A program made the translations under genes and the position numbers. A stretch of DNA of 64,000 nt from Elymus sibiricus (lineage: Eukaryota; Streptophyta; Magnoliopsida; Poales; Poaceae): positions 283,701,166-283,765,165 of the forward strand of contig CM077666.1 of assembly GCA_039707655.1 (NCBI GenBank), written 5' to 3'. Below, piece by piece: positions 41,160 to 52,995 of this stretch. How positions within the stretch are numbered: the stretch's first letter is position 1; each line of letters opens with the position of its first letter. A model generated the notes under the pieces. It ran no database searches. It was not told the origin of the DNA and worked only from the letters and a program-made list of their open reading frames with translations.

Positions 41160-44037
41160 AAGGAGATGAATGACAGATTATTGGCTCCATATACGACTGA
41201 TGATGTGAAAAAAGCTATAGATAGCATTGGGGCCTGATGGGTTGCATGCAATTTTTTATAAAAAATATTGGCATATCTTTGGGGAGGAAATTACACAAGA
41301 AGTTTTAATGGCAATTAATACAAGTGTTATCCCTGAAGAATGGAACAATACCACGGTGGTTCTCATTCCAAAAACTGATAATCCAGAGCTTGTTACTCAA
41401 TTTAGGCCTATTAGCCTATGTAATGTTATCTACAAAACAATCTCAAAAATGTTGGCAGCACGTCTCAAAGTCATCCTCCCGGAGATTATTTCACCAACGC
41501 AGAGTGCATTTGTTCCTCGGAGATTGATCACTGATAATGTATTGGTTGCATATGAATGTATTCACAGGATTAAGAACCATAGAAATGGTCTGACAGGAAT
41601 GTGCGCGGTTAAGTTGGATATGCACAAGGCGTATGATAGAGTGGAGTGGGTTTTCTTACGGAATATGATGTCAAAGCTTGGTTTTCATAACCAGTGGATT
41701 GATCTTGTGATGAGTTGTGTGAGCTCGGTGAAGTACACGGCACGTTACAACTCCCAAGAAACTGATAGTTTTGTTACAACGAGAGGGATCCGCCAGGGGG
41801 AGCCTCTCTCACCATATTTATTCCTGTTATGTGCTGAAGGTTTGTCGAGTTTGCTGTTGCATGAAGAAGAAGTTGGTGGTATTGATGGGATTAGGGTGTG
41901 CAGGAATGCACCATCGGTGTCACACCTTTTATTTGCCGATGATTCCCTAATTCTCATGAAAGCTGACATGTTGAATGCAACTTCCTTGCAACAGGTACTC
42001 GATTCTTATTGCGCAAACTCAGGACAGCTAGTCAGTAGAGCTAAATCAAGTATTTTCTTTAGTCCAAACACAAGTGCAGTATCAAGAACAGAGATTTGTG
42101 ATGAACTGCACATTGAAACTGAAGCACTATCTGACCAGTATTTGGGGCTACCAGCATTGGTAGGGGCTGATAGAAGTGATTGCTTCAAACATTTTATTGA
42201 AAGAATTAGTGACTGGAAAGAAAAATACTTATCTTTGGGAGGAAAGGAGATCCTTATAAAGGTTGTTGCACAGTGTATCACAGTCTATGCAATGTTAGTG
42301 TTTAAACTACCTAAAGGTGTGTGCAAAGATATTATGAATACTATTGCCGGATTCTGGTGGGGTGATGATGGAGAAGACAAGAAAATGCATTGGTGGGCTT
42401 GGTGGAAGCTTTGCTTTCCAAAAAATGAAGGAGGTATGGGATTCCGGGATTTACACTCTTTTAACTTGGCCATGTTAGCTACGCAAGCATGGAAGTTGAT
42501 CACCTATCCGGATTCGTTGTGCTTTCAAGTTCTTCGGGCAAAGTACTACCCGGACGGGAATGTTCTCAAAGCGGGGCCCAAAGGAGGTTCTTCTTTTACT
42601 TGGCAAAGCCTTTGGGCTGGGATTCAAACGTTTAGAAGAGAATGCATATGGCGAATAGGAGATGGACAGAATGTTAATATATGGACAGACCCATGGATTC
42701 CTAGCAGCCCAGACAGGAAGGTGATCACTCAACGTGGGGAAGTAGTAGTGTCCAAAGTTAATGACCTGATTGATCCGGGGACAGGACAATGGGATGAGCC
42801 TCTCATCTCATCTATCTTTTGTCCGATTGACACTCGAAGGATTCTGAGTATCCCGTTAAACTATATGGCCTTTGATGATTTTGTCGCGTGGCACTATACA
42901 CGTAATGGAATTTTCTCAGTAAGATCTGCATATCATGTAGAATGGGCACATCAATTCAGAAGTAGTGGAGTTAATACCTCAAGGGCGGGGCCCTCTATCA
43001 ATAATCCGGTTTGGAAATCACTGTGGAAACTTGCGATCCCGCGCAAGGACCAGGTCTTTTGCTGGCGGGCGTTACATGGAATAGTCCCCCTGAAATCTAT
43101 CCTTGTTAATCTCCATGTTGGAATGGATGGAATGTGCCCTATTTGCAAACAGGGACCGGAAGATATAAAACACCTATTATTCACGTGTGAAAGAGCAGCA
43201 CATCTATGGAAAGCGTTGGGTGTTACCCATTTGATCTCTGACGTAGTACACACTGACAGATCCGGGTTTGTAATACTGGAGCAAATATTTCGTCAAATGA
43301 ATCAACCCCTTCAGTGTATGCCGAGTGTGCATGTGCATGAAATCATAGACATTGGAGCTTGGTACTTATGGCGGCTCCGCAGACAATCTACGCACAATGA
43401 ACCAATTCCACCCATGAGCAGATGGCCTTTGTTAGTTTTGGGGATTGCTGGCCATGCGAATGCCGCCAGTGCCCATTCGATGACTCCAAACGCTCAAGTG
43501 AAATGGTCTAAGCCTAACCCAGGTTTCGTTAAATTAAATGTAGATGCTTCTTTTCATGCGGACGAAGGTGCAGGAGCTACGGCGACTGTCATCCGAGACT
43601 TCTCTGGCAAATTCTTAGTAGGTAGATGCTACTTCTACCCACATGCAGCAGATGTAGTATCGATGGAGGCGATGGCTATGAAAGAGGGGCTGATCCTTGC
43701 AAACAACTTGGGGTTTCAAAGAGTAATGGCCGAATCAGATTCCATGGAAGTTGTGAACTTTTGCACCGGGCAAACCCAATGGTGGGATCCTGCAGCAGCA
43801 ATCTATGCAGAATGTGTGGATGTGGTTACTATGATCGGGAAGGTCGACTTTCTACATTGTCCCCGAGAAGCTAATGGCGCAGCTCATGATATAGCTAAAT
43901 ATAGTTTTTTGAATAAATTTTCCTGTACTTGGGACGATGATCCCCCTAGTTGGCTATACTCAAAACTTGTGGACGATGTAATGTTGCTTAACAACCAATA
44001 ATGCTAGTCATGAAGGCCTTTCCTAAAAAATAAAAAT
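41160..44037 (+). mobile_element. 5'-truncated LINE
   Basis: Reverse transcriptase onwards is present, while ORF1 and the endonuclease are absent. LINE-like sequence begins near 41170 (MNDRLLAPYTTDDVKKAID) with a small deletion or frameshift at 41225-41240 before the long frame. It ends in an A-rich tail (AAAAAATAAAAATAAAAA). Truncation from the 5' side is usual for target-primed reverse transcription. A target duplication was not identified. Confidence 0.85.
41227..44001 (+). CDS. LINE reverse transcriptase with zf-RVT and RNase H domains (924 aa, partial)
   Basis: A long open frame. It holds reverse transcriptase at about 1-300 (FRPISLCNVIYK, KLDMHKAYDRVEW, IRQGEPLSPYLF, catalytic FADDSLIL near 238). 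A linker follows with FWWGDDGEDKKMHWWAWWKL. A zf-RVT domain is at about 575-670 (FCWRALHGIVPL, CPICKQGPEDIKHLLFTC), and an RNase H-like (RVT_3) domain at about 760-900 (LNVDASFHADEGAGATATVI, SMEAMAMKEG, ESDSMEVVNF, REANGAAHDIAKYS). It would copy LINE RNA at a nicked target. The start ATG lies inside the conserved PDGLHAIFYK block, so the true N-terminus is lost through a frameshift and 5' truncation. It is well preserved otherwise, hence probably young. Its 3' end is about 220 bp upstream of the KISH start codon. Confidence 0.88.
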   Translation: MGPDGLHAIFYKKYWHIFGEEITQEVLMAINTSVIPEEWNNTTVVLIPKTDNPELVTQFRPISLCNVIYKTISKMLAARLKVILPEIISPTQSAFVPRRLITDNVLVAYECIHRIKNHRNGLTGMCAVKLDMHKAYDRVEWVFLRNMMSKLGFHNQWIDLVMSCVSSVKYTARYNSQETDSFVTTRGIRQGEPLSPYLFLLCAEGLSSLLLHEEEVGGIDGIRVCRNAPSVSHLLFADDSLILMKADMLNATSLQQVLDSYCANSGQLVSRAKSSIFFSPNTSAVSRTEICDELHIETEALSDQYLGLPALVGADRSDCFKHFIERISDWKEKYLSLGGKEILIKVVAQCITVYAMLVFKLPKGVCKDIMNTIAGFWWGDDGEDKKMHWWAWWKLCFPKNEGGMGFRDLHSFNLAMLATQAWKLITYPDSLCFQVLRAKYYPDGNVLKAGPKGGSSFTWQSLWAGIQTFRRECIWRIGDGQNVNIWTDPWIPSSPDRKVITQRGEVVVSKVNDLIDPGTGQWDEPLISSIFCPIDTRRILSIPLNYMAFDDFVAWHYTRNGIFSVRSAYHVEWAHQFRSSGVNTSRAGPSINNPVWKSLWKLAIPRKDQVFCWRALHGIVPLKSILVNLHVGMDGMCPICKQGPEDIKHLLFTCERAAHLWKALGVTHLISDVVHTDRSGFVILEQIFRQMNQPLQCMPSVHVHEIIDIGAWYLWRLRRQSTHNEPIPPMSRWPLLVLGIAGHANAASAHSMTPNAQVKWSKPNPGFVKLNVDASFHADEGAGATATVIRDFSGKFLVGRCYFYPHAADVVSMEAMAMKEGLILANNLGFQRVMAESDSMEVVNFCTGQTQWWDPAAAIYAECVDVVTMIGKVDFLHCPREANGAAHDIAKYSFLNKFSCTWDDDPPSWLYSKLVDDVMLLNNQ

Positions 44038-44106
44038 AAAAAGCACGTGTTCTTGTTTTGTTTGTTTATTTAGGGGAAAACAGCGCGTGTTGATAGAGCA
44101 ATGTTG

Positions 44107-44189
44107 GGCTATGGCCACCCCAACCCCAACTGACTCGTTTGCAGCGCTAGCTCTACACGCACTAGGCTGTGGCCACCCCAACCCCAACC
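44107..44189. repeat. Two direct copies of a CTRTGGCCACCCCAACCCCA motif
   Basis: About 24 bp repeated at 44107-44130 and 44166-44189, in the presumed KISH promoter or 5' UTR. Confidence 0.7.
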
Positions 44190-44258
44190 CCCACTCCAAG
44201 CCTGTAGATCCAGATTCCTGTCTTGCAGTCGCAGCTCGGTAAGGAGGAGGCCAGCGCC

Positions 44259-46569
44259 ATGGTAAACCTCCGCCCCTTCCCCGCGTCTCATCCCCTCCTC
44301 CCCCTCCCCAATTCGACGGATCTGGCCACCTAATCGTTGTTTTTTGGCGTGATTTTAGTCGGCGCTGTTCAACTTCAACTCCTTCCTCATAGTGGTGCTG
44401 CTGGTGATCTGCACCTGCACCTACATCAAGATGCAGTTCCCTGCCATCCTCAACGATCGCACCGGGTATTTTTCTACGCTGACTTCCCAGATTGAAAAGT
44501 GATTGGGGATTTCTTCGTAAGCGATCTGATCTACGCGGTTTGTTTCTCCTTTTTCCGTAAAGGCAAATAGTCTTACCATCAAAATTAGCATGAAGATTAA
44601 ACATGAATTCTCGGTGGGGCTGCGTTAATGCAACATGTAGCTGTTGGGTCTAGGGCATTTTGGTTTTGATTCGTAAACGCTTTCGGATGTTTCAACAGTA
44701 CGCTGATTCAGAGCCGATTGCAACCTCTGAATCCTATAGTCAGATTATGCACGATTCTGGCTCTTTTGCAAACTCGATTGGGACTAACAATTTCCCTAAA
44801 AAGATAAGGAACAAGATATGCAGGGCCTCTTTGATCTGCGTGATTTCAAACAACACATAATCAGGGGAATAAAGACCATGATTATAGTGCTGTGTCTTCT
44901 CTAAGCATATGTAATTGAGTACTAAATGAATTTGAATAAAAGCATGTTTGGTTTACACCATAGGAAATACAGTGGTATCTTTGCAAGAGGTTTAGTCAAC
45001 AATTTTTTTCAAATGGTATATAGTGCAATGGAATCCTTAGAAATAACTCCTATGGATTACAATCCTACGTAACAAAAAAACCTGATGGATGAAATTCCTT
45101 AGGATAACTATCCTAGAAAAAGATCGGAAAGGTCCTCAATGCTATTTGTCAATTTGAACTGCAATAACGTCGTATATTATGGTACAGAGGTAGTATTTTT
45201 GTATTCAGGTAGCTCAATTTGTTAGATTTCAAAAGCCCAGCGATCTGACCCAAATTCAGGGAAATTGTAGGATGGGAAGGACAAACTGCAAACTTTTTTT
45301 TTTTTATTATTCTTCATTTTCATACATGAATTTCTCTTGACAGGTTCCGTGGTTTCTTTTGGAAAGCAGCCAGAATAGGTATGCTTCTGTCTCTGCGTTC
45401 AGCTCAAATACTATTCTATCTTGCATTCTTCAGAAACCTGCTGCATATTTCCTAGTTCCTTTGTTTTTCTCAATTTGGAGCACTGGCTATTGTCAGTGTA
45501 TATGCACCTAGTTTCATCTGCCAAACTGTATTGTAGACATTAGCTGAGGAATCAAGGTGCTAATAACTTAAGTTCAGTTCTAGACTTGCTTACTTCTCAT
45601 GCTTTGTAGCAGTTTTCTTTATTGGTGAAGATTTAATGTTTCTTTATATAAGAATGTTCTTAAGATTGTTGTGTTTTACTTATCTTATTAAAAAAATAAG
45701 AAAAATGGAAAAAGCTGCAATCTCTAGTTTGTCATCGTTCGTATTGGTGTGGATAGTTCACTACATATTACTCCCTCCATTCACAAATATAAGATCTTCT
45801 AGCTTTTTTCTGGATCGGATGTATATAGACACGTTTTGTTGTGTTTTTCACTTATTTCAGTCCGTATGCAGTCCATATTAAAATATCCAAAACATCTTAT
45901 ATTTGTGAACGGAGGGAGTATATCGATGAATGTTTATAAATTTTGTAGCTTTCTTTTATCTTGGTAGGGTTTTATTAATATTAGAAAATACCTACATGCT
46001 GAAATAGCTGAACTTGATTTGGTATGGAAAAACAGACTTCTACAATATTAAGAAGGACCAGCTTAATAGCAGTCTTAACCAGTGACAATCAACTGCAATT
46101 TGTTACTGTAAGTTTCTATATATTAGGGGAAACTCGTGAGGTAAAGCTACATCCTAGCTGTCATTTGGAAATTACGAAGCCAGCACTTGGTTTTTGCTTT
46201 CTGATATTTTCTTCTATTTGAGTATCTAGTCATAGTTTATTCGATTGTTTGTATACCAGCAGTTTTTTTTTGTCTTTTCGAATTTCCAATACCTGATACA
46301 TGCTTTCATTTGATTCATAGTGATTTTGTGCAACAATTGCTGATTAGTACTTACTATTTACATATAGATGGTGTGTCAAACTTATGCAATGAAAAACATT
46401 ACTTACATAAGATGTTTCTAAAGAACACGATATTGGATAAATTATGCGTCCTTTTTATTTAAAGCCTTTGAAATTCAATCTTTCCTGTGTTGCTTCATCA
46501 GGTGAGCGGTTGAGCCCTTGGGTATCATTTGGGTGCTTCGCGATGGGGGTATCCACCATCTTCTTCTGA
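44259..46569 (+). CDS. KISH: KISH / TMEM167 family small membrane protein (70 aa, four exons)
   Basis: Exons 44259-44261, 44359-44465, 45344-45378 and 46502-46569 (213 nt, in frame, all GT/AG). The first coding exon is only the ATG. The protein begins SALFNFNSFLIVVLLVICTC after Met and ends GCFAMGVSTIFF. Its length and the conserved GFFWKAARIGERLSPW block match animal TMEM167/Kish proteins (about 72 aa). It has an N-terminal membrane helix (about 7-25) and a C-terminal one (about 52-69). Family members act in the early secretory pathway/Golgi; plant function is little studied. Intron 3 (about 1.1 kb) holds a Stowaway MITE. A LINE ends about 220 bp upstream of the ATG. It appears intact. Confidence 0.93.
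45771..45918. mobile_element. Stowaway MITE in KISH intron 3 (148 bp)
   Basis: CTCCCTCCATTCACAAATAT at left, inverted at right (ATATTTGTGAACGGAGGGAG), with TA duplications at 45769-45770 and 45919-45920. Confidence 0.92.
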
Positions 46570-47339
46570 AGGCCCGGGCAATCATGTCCCTGATTTGAAT
46601 CTAGGTTGCCTGAGCTAAATATAGGAAGGATCATGCCACATTGTATTTCTGTTGATGTCTCCAGAGAAGCCTTCTGCTTCAGTTACTGTTGTGGCGAAAG
46701 ATGCATTTTAATGCTAAGCATGCAGGTTAGATTGATGCACTCGGGTCGGTAAGACACAGATGACACTGTTTGCAAATGCTAGGTGTTAAAGATAATACTA
46801 CTTCGTATTACGTGCAAGAAGTTAACAATGAAATGATGGAGGATTATGTATGTTGTGCAGAATGTTGTTTGAATCCTGCAAAACCAATTGTGGATTTCCC
46901 GCTTTATACCTATTTCCTTTCTCATTTCCAGTATTTTGATGACGCTAAAAAGAGCATCTCTTCTTTATCTCCTTCCTCTTTGTCGCAACCAAATCACTAG
47001 TTGCAGAGAAATTAACTATTTACATTCTTGTGAGCTCGAATGGAATGAAATAAAATCTCCCCGTGAACCTCCGACGCAGTTCAGTTCAGAGTGCGTAGCA
47101 TTCAGTTTTCAGGTCTGAGCGTGTTAGGCTTAGGTACGGATGGTGATCTTCAGTTGAGTCGGAGCGTAGGACCTGGGCATTAGGTTAGCTTCAACCGCAG
47201 CAGCCGTAGTTCGATCTTCTTGGCTTGAGCAGCTAAGCCGTGCCTTCTGGACGTTGTCGCCGTCGTCCGCGCTCGTGGAAGGTCTCCATGTCGTCGTTTC
47301 ATGTTCGTGATTTTGGACAAGATCAGCTCCTCCTAACAA
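46570..47339. other. KISH 3' region and intergenic DNA
   Basis: Probably includes the KISH 3' UTR to about 46990. No other gene seen; open frames at 46770-47118 lack any family signal. Confidence 0.4.
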
Positions 47340-48762
47340 TCCTCGATGCGTGCGAAATCGCACTACTTTTTGAATTCGTACATTTTCAACGTGGCCCTGT
47401 ATCGGTCTGCGGAGCGGTCCGGACGCGTTTTCTCTCACAAACCGAAGATAAACGTGAGGAGCTTTGCGGGAGTCCGGACCGCTACTTCGCCCGATTTTAA
47501 CCGCCCTGGCCCATCAAAACCCATTCCTCCCTTCTCCGCGCGCTTCCCGCCCGACGCCAGCTGCCCGCATTCACGCCGTTGTAGAGCGTGTCGCTGCACA
47601 TTGAAGACGGCTCAGGGCGGACGCGACCTCTCACTGTCTCCGCCATTGTAGCTGCGCGCCGGCCGAGGGCGCCGCCCGCTGCACGCCCGGCTGAACATGC
47701 CTCCTCGCCGCATTCAAACGCCTCCGTTAAACCCACATGGAAGCCGAGAAACCTACCCCGTCCACACGTCCGTTCACGAGCGGGCCGACGTTGTGGCCAG
47801 ACGCCAGGCAAGAACCGCACCAATCGTACGCTCCCCATCTCCTCCTTCCACCATTTTCTCCACCCTTTCAAGGGCATCCGACGAGCAAGAACGACAGTTC
47901 TCCGGCATAAAAGCCGTTTGGGTGGCCCGCCGAGCCCGCCGGATCCGAGCGAGGCACGCCCCTGCTCCACCTCCCTCGCCTAGCCCGGCGGACCAAGTTG
48001 CCGCCCCAAGCCGGCACGGGGGAGAGCACGGCGGCACGGGCATCATCGCTGTCGTGGACGACGCCGTGTCGTACCGCGCCTCCCGTGCCTGCGACCGTGC
48101 CATCTGCCGTCGACACGCGCATAGCCGCGCCCTGCCTGCAGAGAAGGAAGCCGACTGCGCGGAGATCGAAGAGTCGGCGGCCAGCGCGTCCGCGTCTGCC
48201 GCTAACATCGAGGGAAAGTAAAACACGGGATGCCGCCGCCGCTTGGGTCCCAGGAAGGCCACCGCCGGCGCGTCGCCAGCTTGTACAGCCCGGTGACCTG
48301 TCCGGTCCTTTATCTTGGACCATCCTGGGCCCCCGTCTGAGCTCCACGGAAGCACCCTTTTTGCCACTCCGATGAGCGGCGCAGCCGGACATAGGGAAGA
48401 TACGGGCGAAGAATATGCCTCCGGGGCTCCCGGCAGTCCAGTTAGCGGGCTGCCGGACATGGGAAAGACAAAGGGATCCGCCGCGGCTGGCCGTAGACTA
48501 ATGTAGTGTATCCGTGTCGTGGGAGTGGAGCTCCGTGTGACCGTACGTGCACATAGTTTTACCTTTTTTAGTTAAAATATGTCCAAAATGTAACCGTTTT
48601 CGTCCGGTTTGTATGAAATCCGTCATGTTTATATGAAATCCGGCTGTGTTTGCATGAATTCCATCCGGTTTGTTGAAAGTGTTCGAAACGGCTAGCGCCC
48701 CCCCCCCCCCCCCCGTCTACGGACGGATGCGGGAGGAAATTTGCGCCGTTGGAGATGCCCTA
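47340..48762. other. GC-rich repeat-like block ending in a TTGGAGATGCCCTAA-type end
   Basis: Long GC-rich frames overlap on both strands (e.g. 47697-48221 plus, 48460-47774 minus), with arginine/alanine-rich low-information translations. I do not call them genes. The block ends with GCCGTTGGAGATGCCCTAAG, which resembles the right end of grass DNA transposons. A matching left end was not found. A run of 17 C lies at 48698-48714. Confidence 0.4.
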
Positions 48763-50180
48763 AGGCCTTGTACATTGGTGGGTGCCTATGCACAGGTGCT
48801 TGAGGAAAAAGAGCAGCATTGCACATGGTCTTGCAATGCAGAGATGCTAAGGAGAGGTGCTTCAGTTGCTTAGATTAAGGCGTTGGACTCTTTTTTCTGT
48901 TGATGGAGGAGCATCGGCTGGCATCGGAAGCAAACATCTGCTTCTGCCTCCCTTCCTAAGCATCTGGCACCTGGCAAAGCACCCCCCGCCCCCCCGGCGA
49001 CCGCATCATCTCCTCTAGCCGGACATCACCTATGCGATCCACTTCTCCTGCGCCTCGAAGCACCACGACACCAGGACCTTCCTCGGTGTGCCGACCAAGG
49101 AGAGGGACAACGCCAGGGACCGACCCCACGCGGTTGTCGTCGACGCCTCGATGGTGACCGCTCTGCCCGTCTCAGGGACGAGTAGGTGTACCCCGTGCAG
49201 TACATGACCGTGTCTAACTACGGGTGGGTGATGAGGGACAACGAGAAACAAATATACGGGTTCAGGCCCTTGTCGGAAAAGGTAATACTCTACTTTTGTG
49301 ATGGTGTTTCTTGCTTTTATACGTAGATTATAAGTGAGTGTGCAACCCTCAGCCTGGTGCCCTCCTTCCAGCTTATATAGAGTGCGCTAGGAGGGTGTCA
49401 TAACGGGCCGGTATTAATGCTATTGATAGTCTCATGCACGACCGACAGTTTCATGCCCATTACTACTAGATATAATGTCGGGGGCAACGTCAACATTCAA
49501 TGCATCGTGGAGATCGTGGGTGCCCCCGGTGCAGCCGGCTGTAGGATATCCGACTGCCCCAGCCTGAGGGGGCCACCAACCGATGGTGCTTGTTCACTTG
49601 GGAGAGAAGAATCCGACTGTTGGCACTTAGTCTTTCTTTCTATGAAGTACCCCCCGGATGATGGACCTCTTAGGTTGTAACCCCGATGGGCCCTAGTCTT
49701 TGGCAGGGCCACACATATCGTTGGGCCTACCCCGTAGGTATCCCTCCGTTAGTAGTCACCGAGTTTGTCGAGGTCTCGTTATGGAAACCGACTGGTCGCC
49801 GAACTCGAAGCGCCACTTGAGAGCATCATTGAGGAAATAGTTAACTGGTAGCTGCTCAGTTAACTGGCGAGTAGGGGATTAATAGGCTAATCGACCAGTT
49901 AATCAATTAATCGACCTATTTATCAGTTTATCGGCTACTCAGTGACCCAATGAGTGGGGATTAGTCGGCAAGTTAACCGGTTAGTCGGACGAATTCTTGA
50001 ACAGGGCCTGAGGGACCTTGGGAGACTCAGATGTTCATGCCTTTTGGAGGCGAAGATCGAGCAATTAATTGAAAAAAACTTGGGGATAGTCAATTGGATC
50101 TCTTCAGGAGAGGATGGCTCGTGGCTCGACTTTGGGCGTATTATCAAATTCCGAGTGGTGGTCTGAGACGTCTGGGCATG
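48763..50180. other. Intergenic DNA with repeat and gene-fragment remnants
   Basis: 48770-48880 looks like a MITE piece. 49030-49250 could be a captured exon fragment (a frame with AIHFSCASKHHDTRTFLGVP) that I cannot name. 49250-49745 resembles part of a Gypsy LTR (GGGTTCAGGCCCTTGTCGGA, compare the LTR word at 230). 49860-49985 is rich in TCGGC/TTAATCG repeats. Confidence 0.35.
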
Positions 50181-50189
50181 AATTGATCA

Positions 50190-51600
50190 AGTGTCAGCGG
50201 TAAATATTTTTTATGTGGATACAACGTACGAAGAGATCGCCAACTGTGGTATTGATCCCCCACTCTCGGAGCTCCATAGAACCCCGTAAATCGTCATTCC
50301 AACAAAACTTGATCTTTACTCCACACCATGACATAAATATGGCCGGAACTAAAATATTGAGTTTGACAAAGACATGTGAGGACGAAAATAAGCCAATGCC
50401 ACCACTCAAACCCATGCTATCCATTGCAAAACATCCCGTACCCTGCTGCGAACGTACCACCTTTTTAGCCCTATTTTTTGTTTCCATCACAAAAAGTAGG
50501 CTAGGCCCTTCTTGCTTCACAATACTGCGAATCTCTTGAGCTGCCTCGGGGTTTCCAAGCCCCCGGCAGTTCTAACTGATGCAACTCATTGGGACGGGCA
50601 AACGCTGCTCTGCAGTCGCTGTCGAGCTATCGGGTGTTTTTTTTAACATCTCTCTCAAACTCGTTACCATCTTCATGATCATAAGAGCCTCCCTCCCCCT
50701 TTGTGCTATCTGAATTTGCTTCAGTCGTCTGTTCACCGACGCTTAGGAGGAGGAGAGGGGGTGTTTCTACCTATCGATATACTTGCTTCGGTGGCCCTTT
50801 ATATTTGGCATTTGTGCGGTCTTTAGCCGGGGATGTTACCTCCACACCATTACCAACATTGGAAGAATTCTTGGATTCACATTGACTGCTTGGCGCTGCA
50901 TATTGTTCTTTGCTGGGGGTCTCAGCCGAGGCAGATTTACTATGATCATCGGGTGCACGCAACTTTGGTCTGGAAGGTCACCGTTTTCATCACGTAGACC
51001 AGGAGTTGGGCCAGTGAGCTTTGAATGTCCCAATCGGCCACAAGAGAAGCAGAAGTGTGAAACTTGTTCATATTGGATATCGTATAAATATGCCTGTTTC
51101 CTCTTTGTCGAATCAACCAGGTTTGCTCACATCAACGGAGACCCTTGCTCTCAGAAAACCACCTACGAGATCAAGCCGATCCGAGGTAGCATGCTTATCG
51201 ATCTGTTGTGCGATTAATTTGCCCCATGAATCATCACGCAGATTGTAGCGGAGGTTTGGGATCATGGCCCAAAGATGGAGCCGGTCAAACTTGATCTCGT
51301 CAGGCCTTATGCAATCCTCAAAATCCGCTAGGATGACAACGTTCTTGCTCACATGCCACAGCGACCCTATCTAGATGCGATCACGCTCCTTCTAAGACTC
51401 AAATTCTGCCACAAACATATTCTCCCCCATGGAACGAAACTGCAATCCCTGGGGATTCTCCCAAGCTGGCCGAAGAGCGCTTGCAATGGTCTGAATATGG
51501 AATAGGTTGCGGTGGAGGACCTTGCCTACAACCAGCCACTTCTTTGACTTCTCTTCATATCGATCATCAATCACAAAGAGGCGTCGCTTCTTCATAAGTT
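50190..51600 (-). mobile_element. LINE 5' fragment: ORF1 and start of endonuclease
   Basis: On the minus strand, 51595-51392 resembles the DUF4283 domain of plant LINE ORF1 (WLVVGKVLHRNLFHIQTIAS). 51352-51113 continues it (FDRLHLWAMIPNLRYNLRDD; GGFLRARVSVDV), and near 51035 a zinc-knuckle piece (CFSCGRLGHSKLT-like) is readable. An endonuclease start follows at 50580-50194 (GLGNPEAAQEIRSIVKQEGP, LLFVMETK). Frameshifts separate the blocks and the 3' half is missing. This is a different copy from the LINE at 41160-44037. Confidence 0.72.
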
Positions 51601-52359
51601 ATACCCAACTTGCCGAGCGCCTCTTCCAGATGAGCCCAGGCTGACCTAGGCGACCCAGGGCCCTTCTCTCCACTCATTCCTTGAGAAGATGAGGACATCC
51701 CCTCCTTGCCGGTATCCTAGTTGCGCACCACCGGAAGATCTAGCGGGCGCCCACAATTCCCGTCGGAACCCTAGCCGCCGCTAGAGAGGTGTCTAGGGTT
51801 TCGGGGAAAAACTAATCGAACTCTCCCGTATCTTCTCTCCACTTTTTGTTTTATGGGGGATGTATCTTTTCTCCCTACTCCTCCCCCGTTTCCAGATCGC
51901 CGCACAACTTCTTCATATCTCCTCTACAACATCTTAGTGTACTACTACCGCCATAGTTCCTACCCTTGCCGATGTCACCTAGCTGCCGCTCACCGGACTA
52001 TGGCTTCCCGGGCCTCCTAGGCAGCAGTTGCTGCTGCTGTGCACAACTTCTCCATCCTCCTCTCGGCCACCATGGCTTTGGTTGATGTTGAGGTCTTGAG
52101 CGCGTTCTTCTGGAACGAAATTAAGCCAGCTCTGGGTAACGCTTTAGAGAAGATGGGAGATGTGCCCGTGTGGTAGTGGGCGGGGAGGCGAGGCCGTTGA
52201 GGAGGAGAAAGGGAACCTGGATGGCGAGCGCGATGGGAGACGGAGCAGTTCTGTCCTTCAGCCGTTGGATGAAGAAATTGACGGCTCACGTTGTAGGGAT
52301 TTTCCACGTCCTGGCCATTGGATGTGCAGTTCGGATGGTCTATATTGAAAGCTATTCCC
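51601..52359. other. Intergenic DNA, no gene called
   Basis: 51640-51870 may be the 5' UTR of the LINE fragment. 52017-52433 has overlapping open frames without family signal. Confidence 0.35.
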
Positions 52360-52893
52360 ACACTATATAGTGATACTGATATAGATGATTTCATGGGAAG
52401 GATGTTGCATCCGCGTAGTAGAGAAGACTGCATCGGGCACTTTCTTCAAATTCATCAAGAAATTCGAGATGCAAATACTCATGAAGTTTTTCAACAAGAT
52501 CTCATCAAGGAGTGGTTACATGGAATGGGCAACAAGACCACTAGTTCTATTTCTGTGTTTCATATTATATTATTATGTTTGATGCACTTTGTGCTATGTT
52601 TGATGAACAATTGTGTTGAATCTGAAATTGTGGATTGATGAACTATGTAATAATTAAGTAATATTTGCATTTTATTTGTTTCATTTATTTGACATGAGTT
52701 TGATATTATTTCGAACATTACGTATCTACAAATATGTGTGATAGAAGTAGAAGCTGAAATCTAGGTGTCCAGTTTAGGTCCGCTGTATAAAAACAGAAGA
52801 AGAAAAATTGGCTACCTATAAATCTTCTCTCTCCACTCCTAAAACTGGATTTAGGCAGCCATTCTTTTTGTGTGCCGTTGGAGATGCTCTAAC
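52360..52893 (+). mobile_element. PIF/Harbinger-like transposase C-terminal fragment and element end
   Basis: The plus frame 52318-52638 contains IHQEIRDANTHEVFQQDLIK followed by EWLHG. This resembles the end of plant Harbinger transposases, where a short IRD..TH..L..DL.E.W motif precedes the stop. The region closes with GCCGTTGGAGATGCTCTAAC (52875-52894), typical of Tourist/Harbinger-type right ends. The rest of the element is missing. Confidence 0.5.
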
Positions 52894-52995
52894 ATTTCCA
52901 AATGTACAATTCCATCGATGTCGTGGTAATGCACTGGTGCAGTGCAACTGCCGATCAAGTAAGGGAACTCTACAGCGCCTGCTCCCATTTCCTTG

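Noticed and set aside
47497..48460. Overlapping GC-rich ORFs on both strands
   Set aside because: They are arginine/alanine-rich, have no domain signal, and lie in a repeat-like block. Open frames are expected by composition.
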